Positions 43,200 to 54,605 of a stretch of 64,000 nt of DNA are shown in pieces. The stretch's first letter is position 1. Each line of letters starts with the position of its first letter. The notes under the pieces were generated by a model that was given only the letters and a program-made list of their open reading frames with translations, had not been told where the DNA came from and did no database searches. The position numbers and the translations under genes were made by a program. The DNA lies in contig NW_004454170.1 in the NCBI RefSeq assembly GCF_000283155.1, positions 17,926,732 through 17,990,731 on the forward strand, in the 5' to 3' direction. Origin of the DNA: Ceratotherium simum simum (taxonomy: Eukaryota; Chordata; Mammalia; Perissodactyla; Rhinocerotidae).

Positions 43200-43325
43200 C
43201 TGGAATTATAGTAAGCATTTCCCGAGTAGTAAATCCCTCAGCCCTCAAAGTCAGGTTATGAACTAGGTATTGTTAACTCCTTTGTAAGGATGAGAAAAAT
43301 TGGGGTAGAACAAGATAATCATGCC
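43200..43325 (-). mobile_element. MIR SINE fragment
   Basis: 'taagcatttcccgagtagta', 'ggtattgttaactcctttgt' and 'aaggatgagaaaaattgggg' follow reverse MIR. Confidence 0.55.
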
Positions 43326-43327
43326 AC

Positions 43328-43692
43328 TATGGACTGAAGGTTTGTGTCCCCCCAGAATTCGTATGTTGAAGCCCTAATCCCCAAGGTGATGGTATAGAGG
43401 TGGGCCTTTGAGGGAGAGTTAGGTTTAGATGAAGTTGTGAGGGTGGAGTCCCATGATGACATTAGTGCCTTTATAAGAAGAGGAAGAGACACCCAAGCTT
43501 CCTCTCTCCACTATGTGAGGCTATAGTAAGAAGGCAGCCATCTGCAAACCAGGAAGAGGGCTCTCCCCAGAACCTGACCATGCTGGCACCCTGATCTCCG
43601 ACTTCCAGGCTCCAGAACTGTGAGAAATAAAGGTCTGTTGTTTAAGCCTCCCAGTCTATGGTGTTTTGTTACAGCAGCCTGAGCTAAGACAC
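43328..43692 (+). mobile_element. MLT1A/MST-like MaLR LTR (solo)
   Basis: Sense LTR: 'atggactgaaggtttgtgtc', 'gtatgttgaagccctaatcc', 'attagtgcctttataagaag', 'catctgcaaaccaggaagag', 'aacctgaccatgctggcacc', 'cagaactgtgagaaataaag', 'gttttgttacagcagcctga'. It is well preserved with no internal region. Confidence 0.92.
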
Positions 43693-44004
43693 ATGCATAA
43701 GAGTCTGGGTCTGTGCAAAGATAGGGAGCCAATGAAGCAGGAAGGGAGGTGCAGGTGGAATTTTCTGACACTTAGGAACAAGAACAGGAGGCCTGTGCCA
43801 GGTACAAACAGCTGTTCGACAGGGAGGAGGTGGACGCAATGTAACTCAGCAGCATTTCATGCTGGTGATTACCTTTGCTCTAGTCACCTTTGCCCTGGGC
43901 CTGAGCTGAGTTTGCCTCATTTTAAACCCTATATTATCAGGAACCGCTGCCCAGCTTTTAGCCAGAACTGGGTTTTCAAGCTGTAAATAAAGAGGCATTT
44001 ACGG
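43693..44004. other. Non-coding stretch, no recognised feature
   Basis: Nothing identified apart from short chance open frames. Confidence 0.4.
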
Positions 44005-44222
44005 GAACCACACATTTGGACCGGGGTCCCCAAGCGTGGAAGCAGCCAGGAATCTCTTGGGGAGCTTTCAAACATACCCATGCCCTCCCGCCCTCCCCGC
44101 AAGATTCATCCTCCGTTGATCTGGGCTGCTACCTGGGCAATAGGACTTTTTAAAGCTCCTGATGGGGGGTTGCGGGGAGGTGCTGTTGTTCAACCACAGC
44201 TGAGCACCACTGGCCTGGAACT
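44005..44222 (+). mobile_element. MER5A-like hAT MITE
   Basis: 'accggggtccccaagcgtgg', 'ggaatctcttggggagcttt', 'tttttaaagctcctgatggg' and 'cagctgagcaccactg' follow a MER5-type element in sense orientation. Confidence 0.55.
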
Positions 44223-45629
44223 GGGTAAGACAAAGGAAAACGTTCGTGCTGCCCAACGGGCTCCATCTGGGGACACAGGCCTGTCAGCCCCTCTCGGCAC
44301 CCGGGACAAGCACTCTGGCAAACGTCAGAGGCCGCTGTTCTGGCAGCTTTGGGAACTGGTTCCCCTTTCCTTGAAAGAAGAGTGTAGCTCTTCTCTGAAG
44401 TCAGAAAAGAGGAAGCATAGAGTACTTGTCAGCAAAACTAACGATTCTCCCAGAGTGGGGGAGGGGAGCTTTCTCTTCTCCTGACGTGGACGGAGTGTGA
44501 GGTCCAGTGTTAAAGCCTTGTGAATTAAAGGCCGTGTGAGGACACAGGTCAGTTCCTCAGGTGCATGGCCTCACGTGGAAATGACCCAGACAACACAAAT
44601 TCTATTAAGCCTTATCCCCTCACATCTCTCTCTCCCTGTGCCCACCCCCACCTCTATCCCCAGTGTTCTCTAAAGCCTGGTCAGCTTGGCTCCCTCACAC
44701 CTCCCACCGCCTGCCTCATCATTCCTGCCCCGCCAGCACCCACCGGCATCCGGCGGTGCTCCTGCTCCCTGCCTGCCAGGCACAATCCATCACACCCCTC
44801 ACTCTGCTGTCCCTCCAGGTTCAGGGTCCTGGATGCTCATTTCCTCAGCCACCACCCAGGCTAACGCCTGAGTTTGCAGCAGGCCCAGCATAGACCGCCT
44901 GCCCTGGTGGCTCCCACCCTAGACCTTCTTGTGGAAGACGGAGTTGTCTTGCTAAGTCACCACGTGTTGACTAAGCATCTTCCTGTGTTCATGACTCCCA
45001 AATGCTGATTACATAAACCCCACCTCTTCACCAGAAACTTCAAGTCTTCCTTTAGCTTCACCTCACCCCTCCCTCCCCATCCCCTATAGTTCCTGGACTG
45101 TGGCTCTCCACCCCACACATGTGAGGTCACCAGTCCCCCCCTCCTCTCACCACTGGCTTCAAACTTAAAACTCTGACCCAAACCCACTTCCTCCTCTCCT
45201 CCTTCAGGATCCCAGTCATGTCCCCCCATCCACTCCTGCTCCCCCTGCGAGTGCTGTCTAGGTCCTCGGGCTCTCCTGAGGCGAGGACTATCTGCCTTGT
45301 CAGCCTCTTCTCCCTTCCATCTTAAGTTCATCCTGGGCCCCTAACAAGAAGCAGAAACTGAAAGAAACACGAGGTGACCAGCCTCAGTTCACCATGGACT
45401 TGCCCCACTGTGCCCGGTACCTGGCAGGTGCCTGGGAAAGGAAATGCTGCTGCCTGAGCAGCCCAGGAGAGAAAGCTGGAGCGTTCTGGCCAAGAGGGAC
45501 TGCCCGCCCACCCGGGCCCGGGGGCCTGGGGCCCTGCTTCCTGACGACAATCTACTGCTCAGATATCCCCCTAGGACTACACATATCACCCAGCAGCAAA
45601 GATCTCAGGGCCGTCCCACTGCCAGGTAA
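44223..45629. other. C-rich non-coding stretch, possible L2 traces
   Basis: 44610-44870 and 45040-45240 are C-rich and may be diverged L2 ('cttcaagtcttcctttagct'). Frames of 100-134 codons occur on both strands, none with a domain. 45390-45545 is GC-rich but CpG-poor. Confidence 0.35.
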
Positions 45630-45830
45630 CTTCTTTCCTTCATTGTCAGAGCACCTGCTGAGTGCTGGGCCCTGCTCTAGACACAGAGGTACAAAGCTGG
45701 GGGAGCGGGGCTGGCCTTCTCGGGGCTCCCAGGGAAGTGGGCGCACAGACAGGTCAACAACTGTGACCACACAGTGAGCTGGGAATCGCCATGAAGCAGA
45801 AGGAGGGGGGAAGGCACCCAGGAGAAAGGT
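45630..45830 (-). mobile_element. L2 LINE 3' end (diverged)
   Basis: 'agagcacctgctgagtgctg', 'ggccctgctctagacacaga', 'gggctcccagggaagtgggc' and 'cagacaggtcaacaactgtg' follow reverse L2. Confidence 0.6.
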
Positions 45831-45979
45831 GACCTCTGCGGGCACACGGACAGCTCGAGCCTCACTCGACAGCCCGACACTCTGGCCTGGGTTCCCCTCG
45901 CCTCCACTCAGCCTCACACTCTCCATTCTCTCCTGTGTCGGGAGCTGGGTCCTGGCCCTCCACCTACCTGTCTGCTTTT

Positions 45980-46812
45980 CTCTCTGGCACTTGTTCACCC
46001 ATGGTCCCTTCTGCTCTTCCAACTGTCACCACCCCACCCCAGCCCTGGTCATCCTCCGCTTCATGCCACATAGCCAACTGCCTTCTGGACTTCTCCACAC
46101 CACAGCCACAAGGCCACCTCAAGTGCTCTCCTCTCCACATAAACTAAGGACCCCTCCGAATGTTTCTACCCAGTAGCCCAAGCGCCATCCCTCGCAGCGG
46201 CCATCCTCGACTCATCCTCCCGAATCCAAGCTGTCATCAGATCCTGTCTTTCTTCTCCCTTGTCCTTCCCACCCACCCCTTCTCTACTTCCCCACTCCCA
46301 GTGGGGACACTTAGCCTAAGTCCCAGCTTCTCAGTTGGCCTAACCTGTTTACCCCACAACACCCTCAGCATCCTATCACTCAATCTCATGCGGGGCTGCT
46401 AAAAAAATCATCCTGAGACCCTGCCCTGCATACGTCACTGCCCACCCCTCTCAAAAACCCTCAATGGTCTCCATTGCCCACAAGACTCTGCATTCCAAGA
46501 TGCTCCTCCTCTGACCCCCTCAGTCATCCTGTGTCCTCCTTCCCACACACAGAAGCCCTCCACCCCCCACGCTGTTCGCCTTCCTGGACTGCCTTCTCCT
46601 CTTTCTCTCTATTGGGTGAGTGGAATCCTACCTTTGAGAGCCCCACCTCCTCCAGGTAGCCTTCCCAGAGCCCCAAGCATCAGTGTGCCCCTCCCCCAGC
46701 ACTCCCGCGGCACTGGCTATCTGTGACACTCCCTCCCTCAGAGCAGCGGCTGCCTTGAGAGTCTAAATTGTCTCTCTGTGCACAGTGCTATCTCCTCACA
46801 CATAGTCGGTCC
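45980..46812 (+). mobile_element. L2 LINE 3' region (long, C-rich)
   Basis: 'caatggtctccattgcccac', 'aagactctgcattccaagat', 'cttcctggactgccttctcc', 'cacctcctccaggtagcctt', 'gcacagtgctatctcctcac' are sense L2. The 5' limit is vague because the upstream part is only C-rich. Confidence 0.65.
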
Positions 46813-47384
46813 CTCGTGGGCTGGGAGCATGCCTTCAATTGAGCTGAACCACTGGCACCTGCACTGGGTTGTAAAGACCAAGGCTTTCTACAAGATTGTG
46901 CTGACTGCTCAGGGTGTTCTGTTCAACAACTTGCTGCCCCCATCCCCCATTTTGGAAAGTGGTTTTCAGAAGGCCAGGGACCTGCTCCCTCCTGTGACAT
47001 GCCAGAGCAAATGGGACACTGGAATGAGAGGAAAGCCACCTGACTGGTCCCATCCCCTTCACCCAGAGAGGACCATGTACACTCAGAGCTCAGCACCGAG
47101 CGTCACAGGGCATCCTCTGGAAGGAAGACAAGAAAGATGTCCCCTCCTCTAGGGCTTAGAGCCAAGTTGACTTGGAAGTCCTCAAGGGATCACGCCGTCC
47201 CTCAGAGAAGGACAAGACGATGGCATGAGTCAACTCAATGGATCCGAATTCCTGCCCACCCAGTCCTACCTGAAGGTCCAGAGAAGTTACCCAGCCTCCT
47301 GGGCCTCGGCTGATCTGTGGGGAGGCTTTGGAGACCTCCCTTTCAGGGTCTTAAGTCAGAACCTAAGACATAGCTGATAACTGG
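46813..47384. other. Non-coding stretch, no recognised feature
   Basis: No repeat recognised. A 124-codon frame at 46778-47152 has no domain. Confidence 0.4.
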
Positions 47385-47582
47385 TGGCTGATGCTGTGGT
47401 TGCTACAGGATGCTGTGGCTCTGTGGGTGTTGTGTGACAGTGCAGATGTTGTGGTGTTGCTGTTGTGTGCCTGTGTGGTTGCTGCAGTTATAGTTATTGC
47501 AGTTGTAGTTGTGTGGTCATGTGGTTGTGGTTGATGCAGTCATGGTTGTTGTGGGTTGTGCGGCTGTATGGTTGTTGCAGGT
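47385..47582. repeat. Degenerate TGTTG/GTGGTT-rich low-complexity tract
   Basis: About 200 bp built from irregular 'gttgt', 'gtggttg' and 'tgctgtgg' units with almost no C-rich runs on this strand. It is strongly strand-asymmetric (G/T on plus). It looks like an old diverged simple repeat. Confidence 0.8.
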
Positions 47583-48369
47583 ATTCCGGCTCCTTCCTCA
47601 CAGCCTGAGGAGGAGCTGCTGCTCCGGAGGGGTGGCCTCTTGACACCCGACACCGTCTCACCTCAGCGCCAGGCTGTGCCCAGGCAAACAGAGAAAGGAA
47701 ATCCTCTCCCGGTGAGCGTTTGTTGGAAGCACGAGCTTCCCCAGCCCCCAGTCCTCTCTCTTTGGCTGCCGGTGACTCCCCAGCATGGATGTGTAGGCCG
47801 CTTATCCAGAGCTGGAGCCAAGTCCAAGAGCTTGAAACCCTGAAGGTTCTCCTCTGGCAGCACCACCTCCATTTCCAAGAACACTTGCCTGTGCAGGAAC
47901 CCTTTCTCTGCAACACTAAAAATAGACCCTGCCCCATCCCACTGCCCTGAGATGCATCAAGCAAGCCCAGCCAGACAGTGCTGATGGCCTGGGGGGACAA
48001 CGAGCAAGCATGATTCTGCTGGGGGTGCATGATAGGAAGACGTGACTTGCCTCAGATCATAGCAGAGGCCCCAGTGGAGAGCCCAGCCTGATGCCCACCT
48101 CCTTGACCCTGGACCCAGAGTCAGCAGGAGGCAGGGCGGGCTGGTTCAGCCCTCCAATGGGCAAGGCCTGGGCATCTCCTTGCTCACCTCTGGCCACCAC
48201 TCTCACAAGGGCCCCATGGGTGGATCAGAGCCATGGTGAGCCCACAGTTTCCCCAGCATGGCAGGCAGAGACCCTCAATTCTTGGTACCCAGGATGGAAT
48301 TTTACATCTGCCTCCGGAAACCCGGGTCCCGTGCAGTATATCCCCTCCCTTGAACCCTGCTCCCAATCA
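47583..48369. other. Non-coding stretch, no recognised repeat
   Basis: GC-rich; a minus-strand frame of 178 codons (47494-48030) crosses the low-complexity tract and has no domain, so I do not call it. Confidence 0.4.
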
Positions 48370-48544
48370 GAAATTTATTTGTTTGTTTTAAATGTATTAA
48401 CAGATAATACTTCACATGGTCCAATAGTCAAATGTACAAAAGGGAATACAGTGAAATACGCCCTCCCATACCCTTCCCTTAGCCACCCAAAGATAGCTCA
48501 TGAATAAACAAGCAAAGACGCACGTGTCCATAGGAAGGAACGTG

Positions 48545-48730
48545 GCATGGTGCTAAGAGTACAAACTCTGGCACTGGACTGCCTGAGTTCAAGACCCAGC
48601 ACTGCCCCTTACCAGCTGGTATGTGACCTTGGGCAACCTCTCTGTGCCCCAGTTACCCCCATCTGCAGAACAGAATATAGTGATAGTACCTGCCTCTTAT
48701 GATTGGGGCGAGGTTAAACAATACATATAA
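48545..48730 (+). mobile_element. MIR SINE inside L1
   Basis: Sense MIR: 'tggcactggactgcctgagt', 'tcaagacccagcactgcccc', 'tgtgaccttgggcaacctct', 'cagttacccccatctgcaga', 'atagtacctgcctcttatga'. It separates two pieces of L1 3' UTR, so the L1 is old enough to have received a MIR, or it was itself inserted beside one. Confidence 0.88.
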
Positions 48731-48987
48731 GCTCTCACTGAGGGGGATGTTCTTTTCTTTCCTGTTTTACAGAAATGACAGCACACTGTTTTGTGCACAC
48801 TGTTCTACACCCAATTTTTTTCACTTTCAAGTGTATCTGGGAGTTCATCAGTCTATTTAGAGCTGCATAGTATTCCATTGCCTCACTGCACCATAAAGTC
48901 TTTAGCCAGTCCTTTTCGATGGACATTTTGGTGGTTTCCAGTCTTTTACAATCAACGCTGCGATGAATAAGTTTGTACATACTATAT

Positions 48988-49182
48988 ATATTTTACACCT
49001 CTATCACGTCACATAATTATCATTTCTTTTTTGTGATAACAATTACGATCTAGACTCTTAGCACCTTTGAAGTTTATATTACAGTATTGTTGTCTATAAT
49101 CTCTATGCTGTGCATTAGATCTCCAGGACTTATTTATCTACTGGTCGCAAGTTTGTACCCTTAAACAACATCTCCCCAAATA
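48988..49182 (-). mobile_element. L1 3' end nested in the older L1
   Basis: 'gtgataacaattacgatcta', 'cagtattgttgtctataatc', 'cattagatctccaggactta' and 'gtttgtacccttaaacaaca' are the reverse of an L1MA/MB-type 3' UTR. The TSD 'tacatactatat' is perfect at 48976-48987 and 49183-49194, proving a separate, severely 5'-truncated insertion. Confidence 0.85.
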
Positions 49183-50229
49183 TACATACTATATTTTGCC
49201 CAAAAGTGATTAGGATAAATTCCTAGAAGTAGATTGCTGGTCAACAGGTACGGGCATTTGTTATTTTTGCCATCCAAAGAGGTTGTATAGATTCAATGTT
49301 CCACTGGCAACATATAAGAGCTTCTGTTCCCCAAATCTTTACCAACAGAGTGTTTAAACAAATTTTTTATCTTTGTCAATTTGGTAAGTGAAAAATACCA
49401 AATGCTGTCTCTCTGTAGTTTCATTTTACAATTTCTCTTATTGTGGGTAATGAGAAGCATCTTCTTGTATGTTTATAAATCATTTGTGTTTCCTTTTCTG
49501 TGAACTCTGTTCACATCTTTGGCCCATTTTCTTATCATATAGTCATTTTTCTTGTGGTTAGTAAAGGTCTCTATGTATTAGGAACATTACCAGATTTTTC
49601 CTGGTTTGACATTACTCTTTAGAATTTGCTTTTACTAGTCTTTCCATACATGATTTATAATACAATAGAAGTTATTATTTTTTTCTTTATGGCTTCTGTA
49701 TTTTGTGTCATACTTTGAAATGACTTTGAAAGTTCTTCCCCATTCCAAAATAGTCATTTGACTATTTTTTTAATCTCCCATAGTTCCTTCTAGCATTTTT
49801 AAAAATTTAAATCACTGATTGTTCCTGGTATGCATCCTGATATAAGAAATGAGGTATGGATCCCACTTAATTTTTTTCCAGATGGCTACCCAGTTGTCTC
49901 AACACCATTGATTGAATAATTCATCTTTTTTTCCAGTGATTTGAAATGCCATCATTATCATAAGCTAAATTCCCAATAAGTTTTGTTCTATTTCCAGACT
50001 TCCTATTTTGTTCCAACTATAAGATGTCCTACACTATTTTAATTATTCTAGATTTATAATATGCATTATACCTTATAGGGATAGTTTCCTATTCATTTTT
50101 CAGCCTCTTCCTTATGAGCTGTTAGTTTCATTGGTACTTAATTTTTAGGTTAACTAAGGCAAAACTGACATTGAATATGTCATTGAATACGATGCTAAGT
50201 CAATTTTTGGTGAATTATATTTTCCCAGA

Positions 50230-50790
50230 AAAGTATCCAATATATCAGGTTTTGCAAACTTAGGGGGTTCCCAAGACAACCTTCAGATTCAATAATTTGC
50301 TAGAAGGCCTCATAGAACAAAAGCTGTTGTACTCGTGGTTACAGTTTATTACACTGGAAGGATATGATTCACATCAGCTAAAGAAAGACATTCACAGGGC
50401 AGAGCCCAGGAAACTTCCAAGCACAGAGCTTCCAGTTGTCTGTGGACAGTGCTACTTTCCCCAGAAACAATATGCAACAATACACACAGAGCATTGCCCA
50501 CCAGGGAAGCTCACCTGAGCCTGGGTGTCCAGAGCTCCTACTGGGGCTCAAACACATAGACCTGACTGACTGGCCACATGGCTGACCTTTAGTCTCCAAA
50601 CCCTTCAGAGACAAAGTGAATACTGTATGGCCCAAAACTCCCGTCATAAATCACATTGTCAGACTGGCAGGTGTGGCAGGAGGCCCCAGGTAAACAAAGA
50701 CACTCTTATCAGGTGGGACATTCCAAGGACCTAGAGATTACCTCCCAGGAGCCAAGGGCAAAGGCCAGATCTCTCTTTGAGTAAGGTTAA
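50230..50790 (-). mobile_element. Probable ERV1 LTR inside L1
   Basis: 'cttagggggttcccaagaca', 'aataatttgctagaaggcct', 'ggttacagtttattacactg', 'cagggaagctcacctgagcc', 'cataaatcacattgtcagac' and 'ccccaggtaaacaaagacac' resemble a common mammalian LTR whose sense strand has 'aataaactgtaacc' (polyadenylation signal). It interrupts the L1 ORF2 remnant. Confidence 0.6.
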
Positions 50791-51720
50791 TTTTTTTTAC
50801 TAGACAAGTTTTAAAATTTATGTATATGGAGTTGAGCAAAATAGTCTCTAAGTGTTCTTTAATTCCCTCCGCCTGTGGTTATTTCCCCCTTAGCATTTCT
50901 TCTTTGTGCCTTCTTCCTTCTTTTTTCTTGACAAGGTTAGCTGACAATTTATAAACCTTATTGTTTTTTCAAAGAATTAGCTTTGAATTTATTTATTAGT
51001 AACTTATTATAATTTACTAATTATAAGAATCTTTTTGTTTTACAATTCATCCATTTCTGCTTTAATGTTTGTTAATTCCTTCCTTCTGCTTTCCTTAGGT
51101 GTATTACCTTCATTCTAACTACTTCAGTTGGATGCTTATTTCATTTTTTCATCCCTGTTTAATTTTTATTAATTTATTATAAGACTATGTGTATTAGTCA
51201 GGGTTCTCCAGAGAAACAGAATCCATAGGCTATCTAAAGAAATTTATTATAAGGAATTGGCACATGTAATTATGGAGGCTGAGAAGTCCCAGGATCTGCA
51301 GACAGCAAGCTGGAGACCCAGGAAAACCAATGGTGTAAGTTCCAGTTTGAGTCCAAATCCAAAGGCAGAAGACGACCAGTGTCCCAGCTCAAAGACAGTC
51401 AGGCAGAGAGAAAGAATTCTTTCTTACTCAGGCTTTTAGTCTGTTCAGGCCTTCAACTGATTGGATGAGGCCCACCCACATTGGGGAGGGCAATCTGCTT
51501 TACTCAGTCTGCCAGTTCCAATGTTAACCCCATCCAGAAACACCCTCACAGATACACCCAGAATAATACTTGACCAAATATCTGGGCACCCTGTGGCCCA
51601 ATCCAGTTGACGCACAAAATCCCACTGTGCATTCTTCTCTGGACACTGCTTTAACTGTACCTCCTAAGTTCTGATAAGTAATGTTTTCCCTATTGTTATT
51701 TTATAGATAATCATTCCATC
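50791..51720 (-). mobile_element. Continuation of old L1 ORF2, split by an LTR
   Basis: Reverse ORF2 text: 'tttttcaaagaattagcttt', 'catccatttctgctttaatg', 'ttccttccttctgctttcct' up to about 51188, then 'ggacactgctttaactgtac' and 'ctcctaagttctgataagta' from 51640. The break at 51189-51636 is an MLT2-type LTR. All frames are destroyed. Confidence 0.75.
51189..51636 (-). mobile_element. MLT2B-type ERVL LTR (solo) inside L1
   Basis: 'gtattagtcagggttctcca', 'gagaaacagaatccataggc', 'aggaattggcacatgtaatt', 'caactgattggatgaggccc', 'aacaccctcacagatacacc', 'accaaatatctgggcaccct'. It is the same LTR class as 29213-29602 but better preserved. Confidence 0.85.
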
Positions 51721-52079
51721 TTGGAAGTGCCTTGTGGCTCACAGAAGGAATGTTTCGCTACTAAAGTTTGACCAGGCCGTAAGTTCAACGACTTGCCTTT
51801 TCGGATAAGGTCCTTCTGATTCTCTTTAAGCCAATGCAAAGGTGAACCAGGACCTCCTCAGGGCCCAGAAGTTGCTTTGAAAGGATTCTCTCAGAACTTG
51901 AAAAACTCATTTAAATATCAATGGAAACATTCACCTATTTGCCTAGATGGGTTTCTTAACAACTAACATCAAGAGTTCCCCGTTAAATCTCAAATCTAAG
52001 AGGGAAAAAAGAAAGCCACCATCTCTCTCCCACCCACAGGGTCATAAATAATAATATTATTTACAAAAATTATAATAGC
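51721..52079. other. Non-coding stretch, no recognised feature
   Basis: No confident repeat. Contains 'ttcggataaggtccttctga'. Confidence 0.35.
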
Positions 52080-52290
52080 TACCATGATACCATCTAATAT
52101 CTGTTTCCAGTGCTTTATATGTCATCTTATTTAATTTTTGCATGAGTTCTAGGATAGAGATATCATGCTCTACATCTCAAAGATGAGAAAACCAAGCCTC
52201 GAAGGGGTTACATAACTTGCTTAAGATCACACCTCTTTTTAAGGGGAGGAGCAAGGATTTCACACTGGCTCTGTCTGATTTAAAGCCTAT
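52080..52290 (-). mobile_element. MIR SINE
   Basis: Reverse MIR: 'gtgctttatatgtcatctta', 'catctcaaagatgagaaaac', 'ggggttacataacttgctta', 'agatcacacctctttttaag'. Confidence 0.8.
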
Positions 52291-54069
52291 GCATTTTTTC
52301 GGGATGCCTCTCTTGTCTCTCCTCTGCCCCAACTTGCGCAATAAGATGGTTCTGCCTCCCTTGGCAAAACTTATCTTCCAGGCAGAGAGAGTACATCTGC
52401 CACAGTCCGCTCTCCATTAGGGAGCAGTCCAGCCTGGAATTCTGGAACTGAGACGCAGCAGGCGCCAGCCATGGAAAGCCTTGGCCTGCAGAAGCCATAT
52501 GGATGAAGAAGACTCGGAGCCAAGCACTAATGAAGAGAAAGAGGAGGGAAATCAGAGCAGGGGCTGAGAGAGTAGAAGGCAGGCACAGCTGCTTCAGGAG
52601 GGGTCACTGACCACAGGGCCTGCATGTGCTGGACACACCCGTCACCCATGCCAAGCCCATCAAGTTCATCTCAGCCATCTGGCAACTACCCTCTAATAAA
52701 ACGAGCAAACGACTTCCTATACTGAAGGTTTCAGTTAGTGTCGTTGGCCAAGTCTCAGCAGGAACCAGAGAAGATGACCACATGGGGGCTGGAGGCCCTG
52801 ATAGCAGCAGCCAGAGCCCACTGGCACATCTCAGAGCACCTGCCAACTGGGCAGATTATCAGAACCCTGCCGCCAAGAGATAAGGAACGGCCTGATCCAG
52901 CCCCTAGAAGGGCAGGGCTTTATATAGCAGCCTGAGTAGGCTGAAAGGGAATGTCCTGGCTGCAGGCGGCTCTCAAGACCAGCAGAGGGGGGAGTGGGTG
53001 GGTGAGAAGGACGAGACTTTGTAAATAACCCCCTGTGTGCCGATCTGCCCAGCAGCCTTGTCTTAGCAAGGCCTGAGATCTCAAGGAGGAGCAGTCGTTT
53101 AGAAATAATTTTTATTTTCTTGATGCTTCTCTATTTTTTCCAAGTTTTCTACAATGAACATAAACTCCTTTTATAGTCAGCAAGCATGAATACAATTTTA
53201 AGAAAGTTAAAAAGAGAGGCACAAAAGGAATTCCTTCGGTTGGGAATCTGCTGACTATCTTCACCCTGGTCATGGGTCCCCGTCACGACCACTCCTTTCC
53301 CTCCTTGGCTGGTCTCTCCCAGGGGAGCCCTCTGGTGCTTGCACTTGCCTAAGTTGCAGGAACAGCTGGGTTTTCTCAGCTCCTCTGGGGTTCCTGCGTT
53401 CCCTATACCCTCCCTGCCCCCACCAGTTCAAATGTCGCTCTTCTTGGCTTTGTTGTCTTTGGAGAAGGTGTCCATGCCCCTCATCTCTTCTGGGGTGCAG
53501 AGGGGTCACTCAGGTATGTCGGCCCGCCTGCTTCCTGGCCCCCTAATGCTAGCTTAGTAATGGGAGAAAAGCAGTGGAGTCCCTGTCCAGAGAGTGTGTT
53601 TTAACAGAGATGATATTAAGATGAAAATAAGACAGTGAATGTAAAGTGTCTGACACATTGGAAACGCCCAATTAAATATGAACTGATTGTCAGTCCACTG
53701 TGCCTCCTTCTCCACCCCCACCCGCCCCCTGAGTGACCATACCTACCAAACTTGGCCAAGACGACTTTCATTGTCTCCAAAAATAACTCCTTCGTGGAGG
53801 TGTGAGGATTCACTGCCCGACTCTGGCACTAATTCAAAGCAGGAGTTCCAAAAATGCTTTGAGAGGTGACAGGCTCCTTGGAACACGAGCCTTCGAAGAG
53901 CCTCCTTATAAGGCAGCTGTCCTCATTTGGCTGTGTGAGTCATGGCAGGGACAAGAGATAAACAGATAAATGAATAAACACGTCCCTTTGTAGTAACAAC
54001 GTCACGTAGGCTGAGTTCAGCTCATGATTCTAGGGCAGTTTTTAGGAGACACAAGTAGGTGAAATACCA
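52291..54069. other. Non-coding stretch, mostly unassigned
   Basis: No gene signal. 53570-53690 ends with a weak sense MIR-like tail ('gtaaagtgtctgacacattg'). 52979-52994 ('ccagcagaggggggag') is a near CTCF core with one mismatch. 53100-53220 is AT-rich. Confidence 0.4.
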
Positions 54070-54385
54070 GTGGATCCCTATTTTTCAAGCAAGTGCTACA
54101 TGCAAAAAGGCTCTGTGCTAAGATTCAAAAATGGAACATAAAAAGACGACGAAAGTCTCTGCTCTGAAAGAGATTACAGTCTAGTTGAGGAAGCAAAATG
54201 CAGACACAGAAATGGAAACCTCACTAGAAAAACAGGATGCGATCCATGCAGGTGATAAGGCAGAGAGCTTGGAAGAGAGTTTCCTCTGGGTTGCAGAGAT
54301 CAGAGCAGGCCTCGTGGAGGAAATAAGTGGGCACCAGGCCGGGTAATATCCTGATGCAATCAGGAGAGTCCGAGAGAAAGGAGCT
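54070..54385 (-). mobile_element. L2 LINE fragment
   Basis: 'gctctgtgctaagattcaaa', 'gattacagtctagttgagga', 'ggcctcgtggaggaaataag' follow reverse L2 order. Confidence 0.6.
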
Positions 54386-54404
54386 CACATGTTAAGGCCC
54401 ACAA

Positions 54405-54605
54405 GGCACGGCACTGGTACACACCATGTACACCATCTTCTTTGATCCTGACGACAGTGTTGTGTGATGTTCTCATTCCCATTTTACAGATGAGAAAATG
54501 GTGGCTCAGAGAAGCTCAGAGAGGTTAAGTTATGCGCCCAAAGTCACACACAGCAGAGGCAGAATTCAAACCAAGTTCTACCTGCTCCACAGGCCCTATT
54601 TTTGC
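54405..54605 (-). mobile_element. MIR SINE
   Basis: Reverse MIR: 'cattcccattttacagatga', 'gaaaatggtggctcagagaa', 'agagaggttaagttatgcgc', 'ccaaagtcacacacagcaga', 'gaattcaaaccaagttctac'. Confidence 0.93.

Larger units (their letters stand above)
48370..50225 (-). mobile_element. Old L1M element, 3' UTR and ORF2 3' part
   Basis: Plus-strand text is reverse L1: 'gctgcatagtattccattgc', 'gatggacattttggtggttt', 'tcctagaagtagattgctgg', 'atctttggcccattttctta', 'ggctacccagttgtctcaac', 'ttaattattctagatttata'. Reverse translation gives the degenerate ORF2 end motif EAMEYYAALNR. It is interrupted by a MIR (48545-48730) and another L1 tail (48988-49182), and continues beyond an LTR at 50.2-50.8 kb. Confidence 0.88.

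Noticed and set aside
47494..48030. Minus-strand frame of 178 codons
   Set aside because: It crosses the GT-rich low-complexity tract and shows no domain or exon boundaries.
52979..52994. CTCF-like 'ccagcagaggggggag'
   Set aside because: The key C after the GGG run is replaced by G, which usually abolishes binding.
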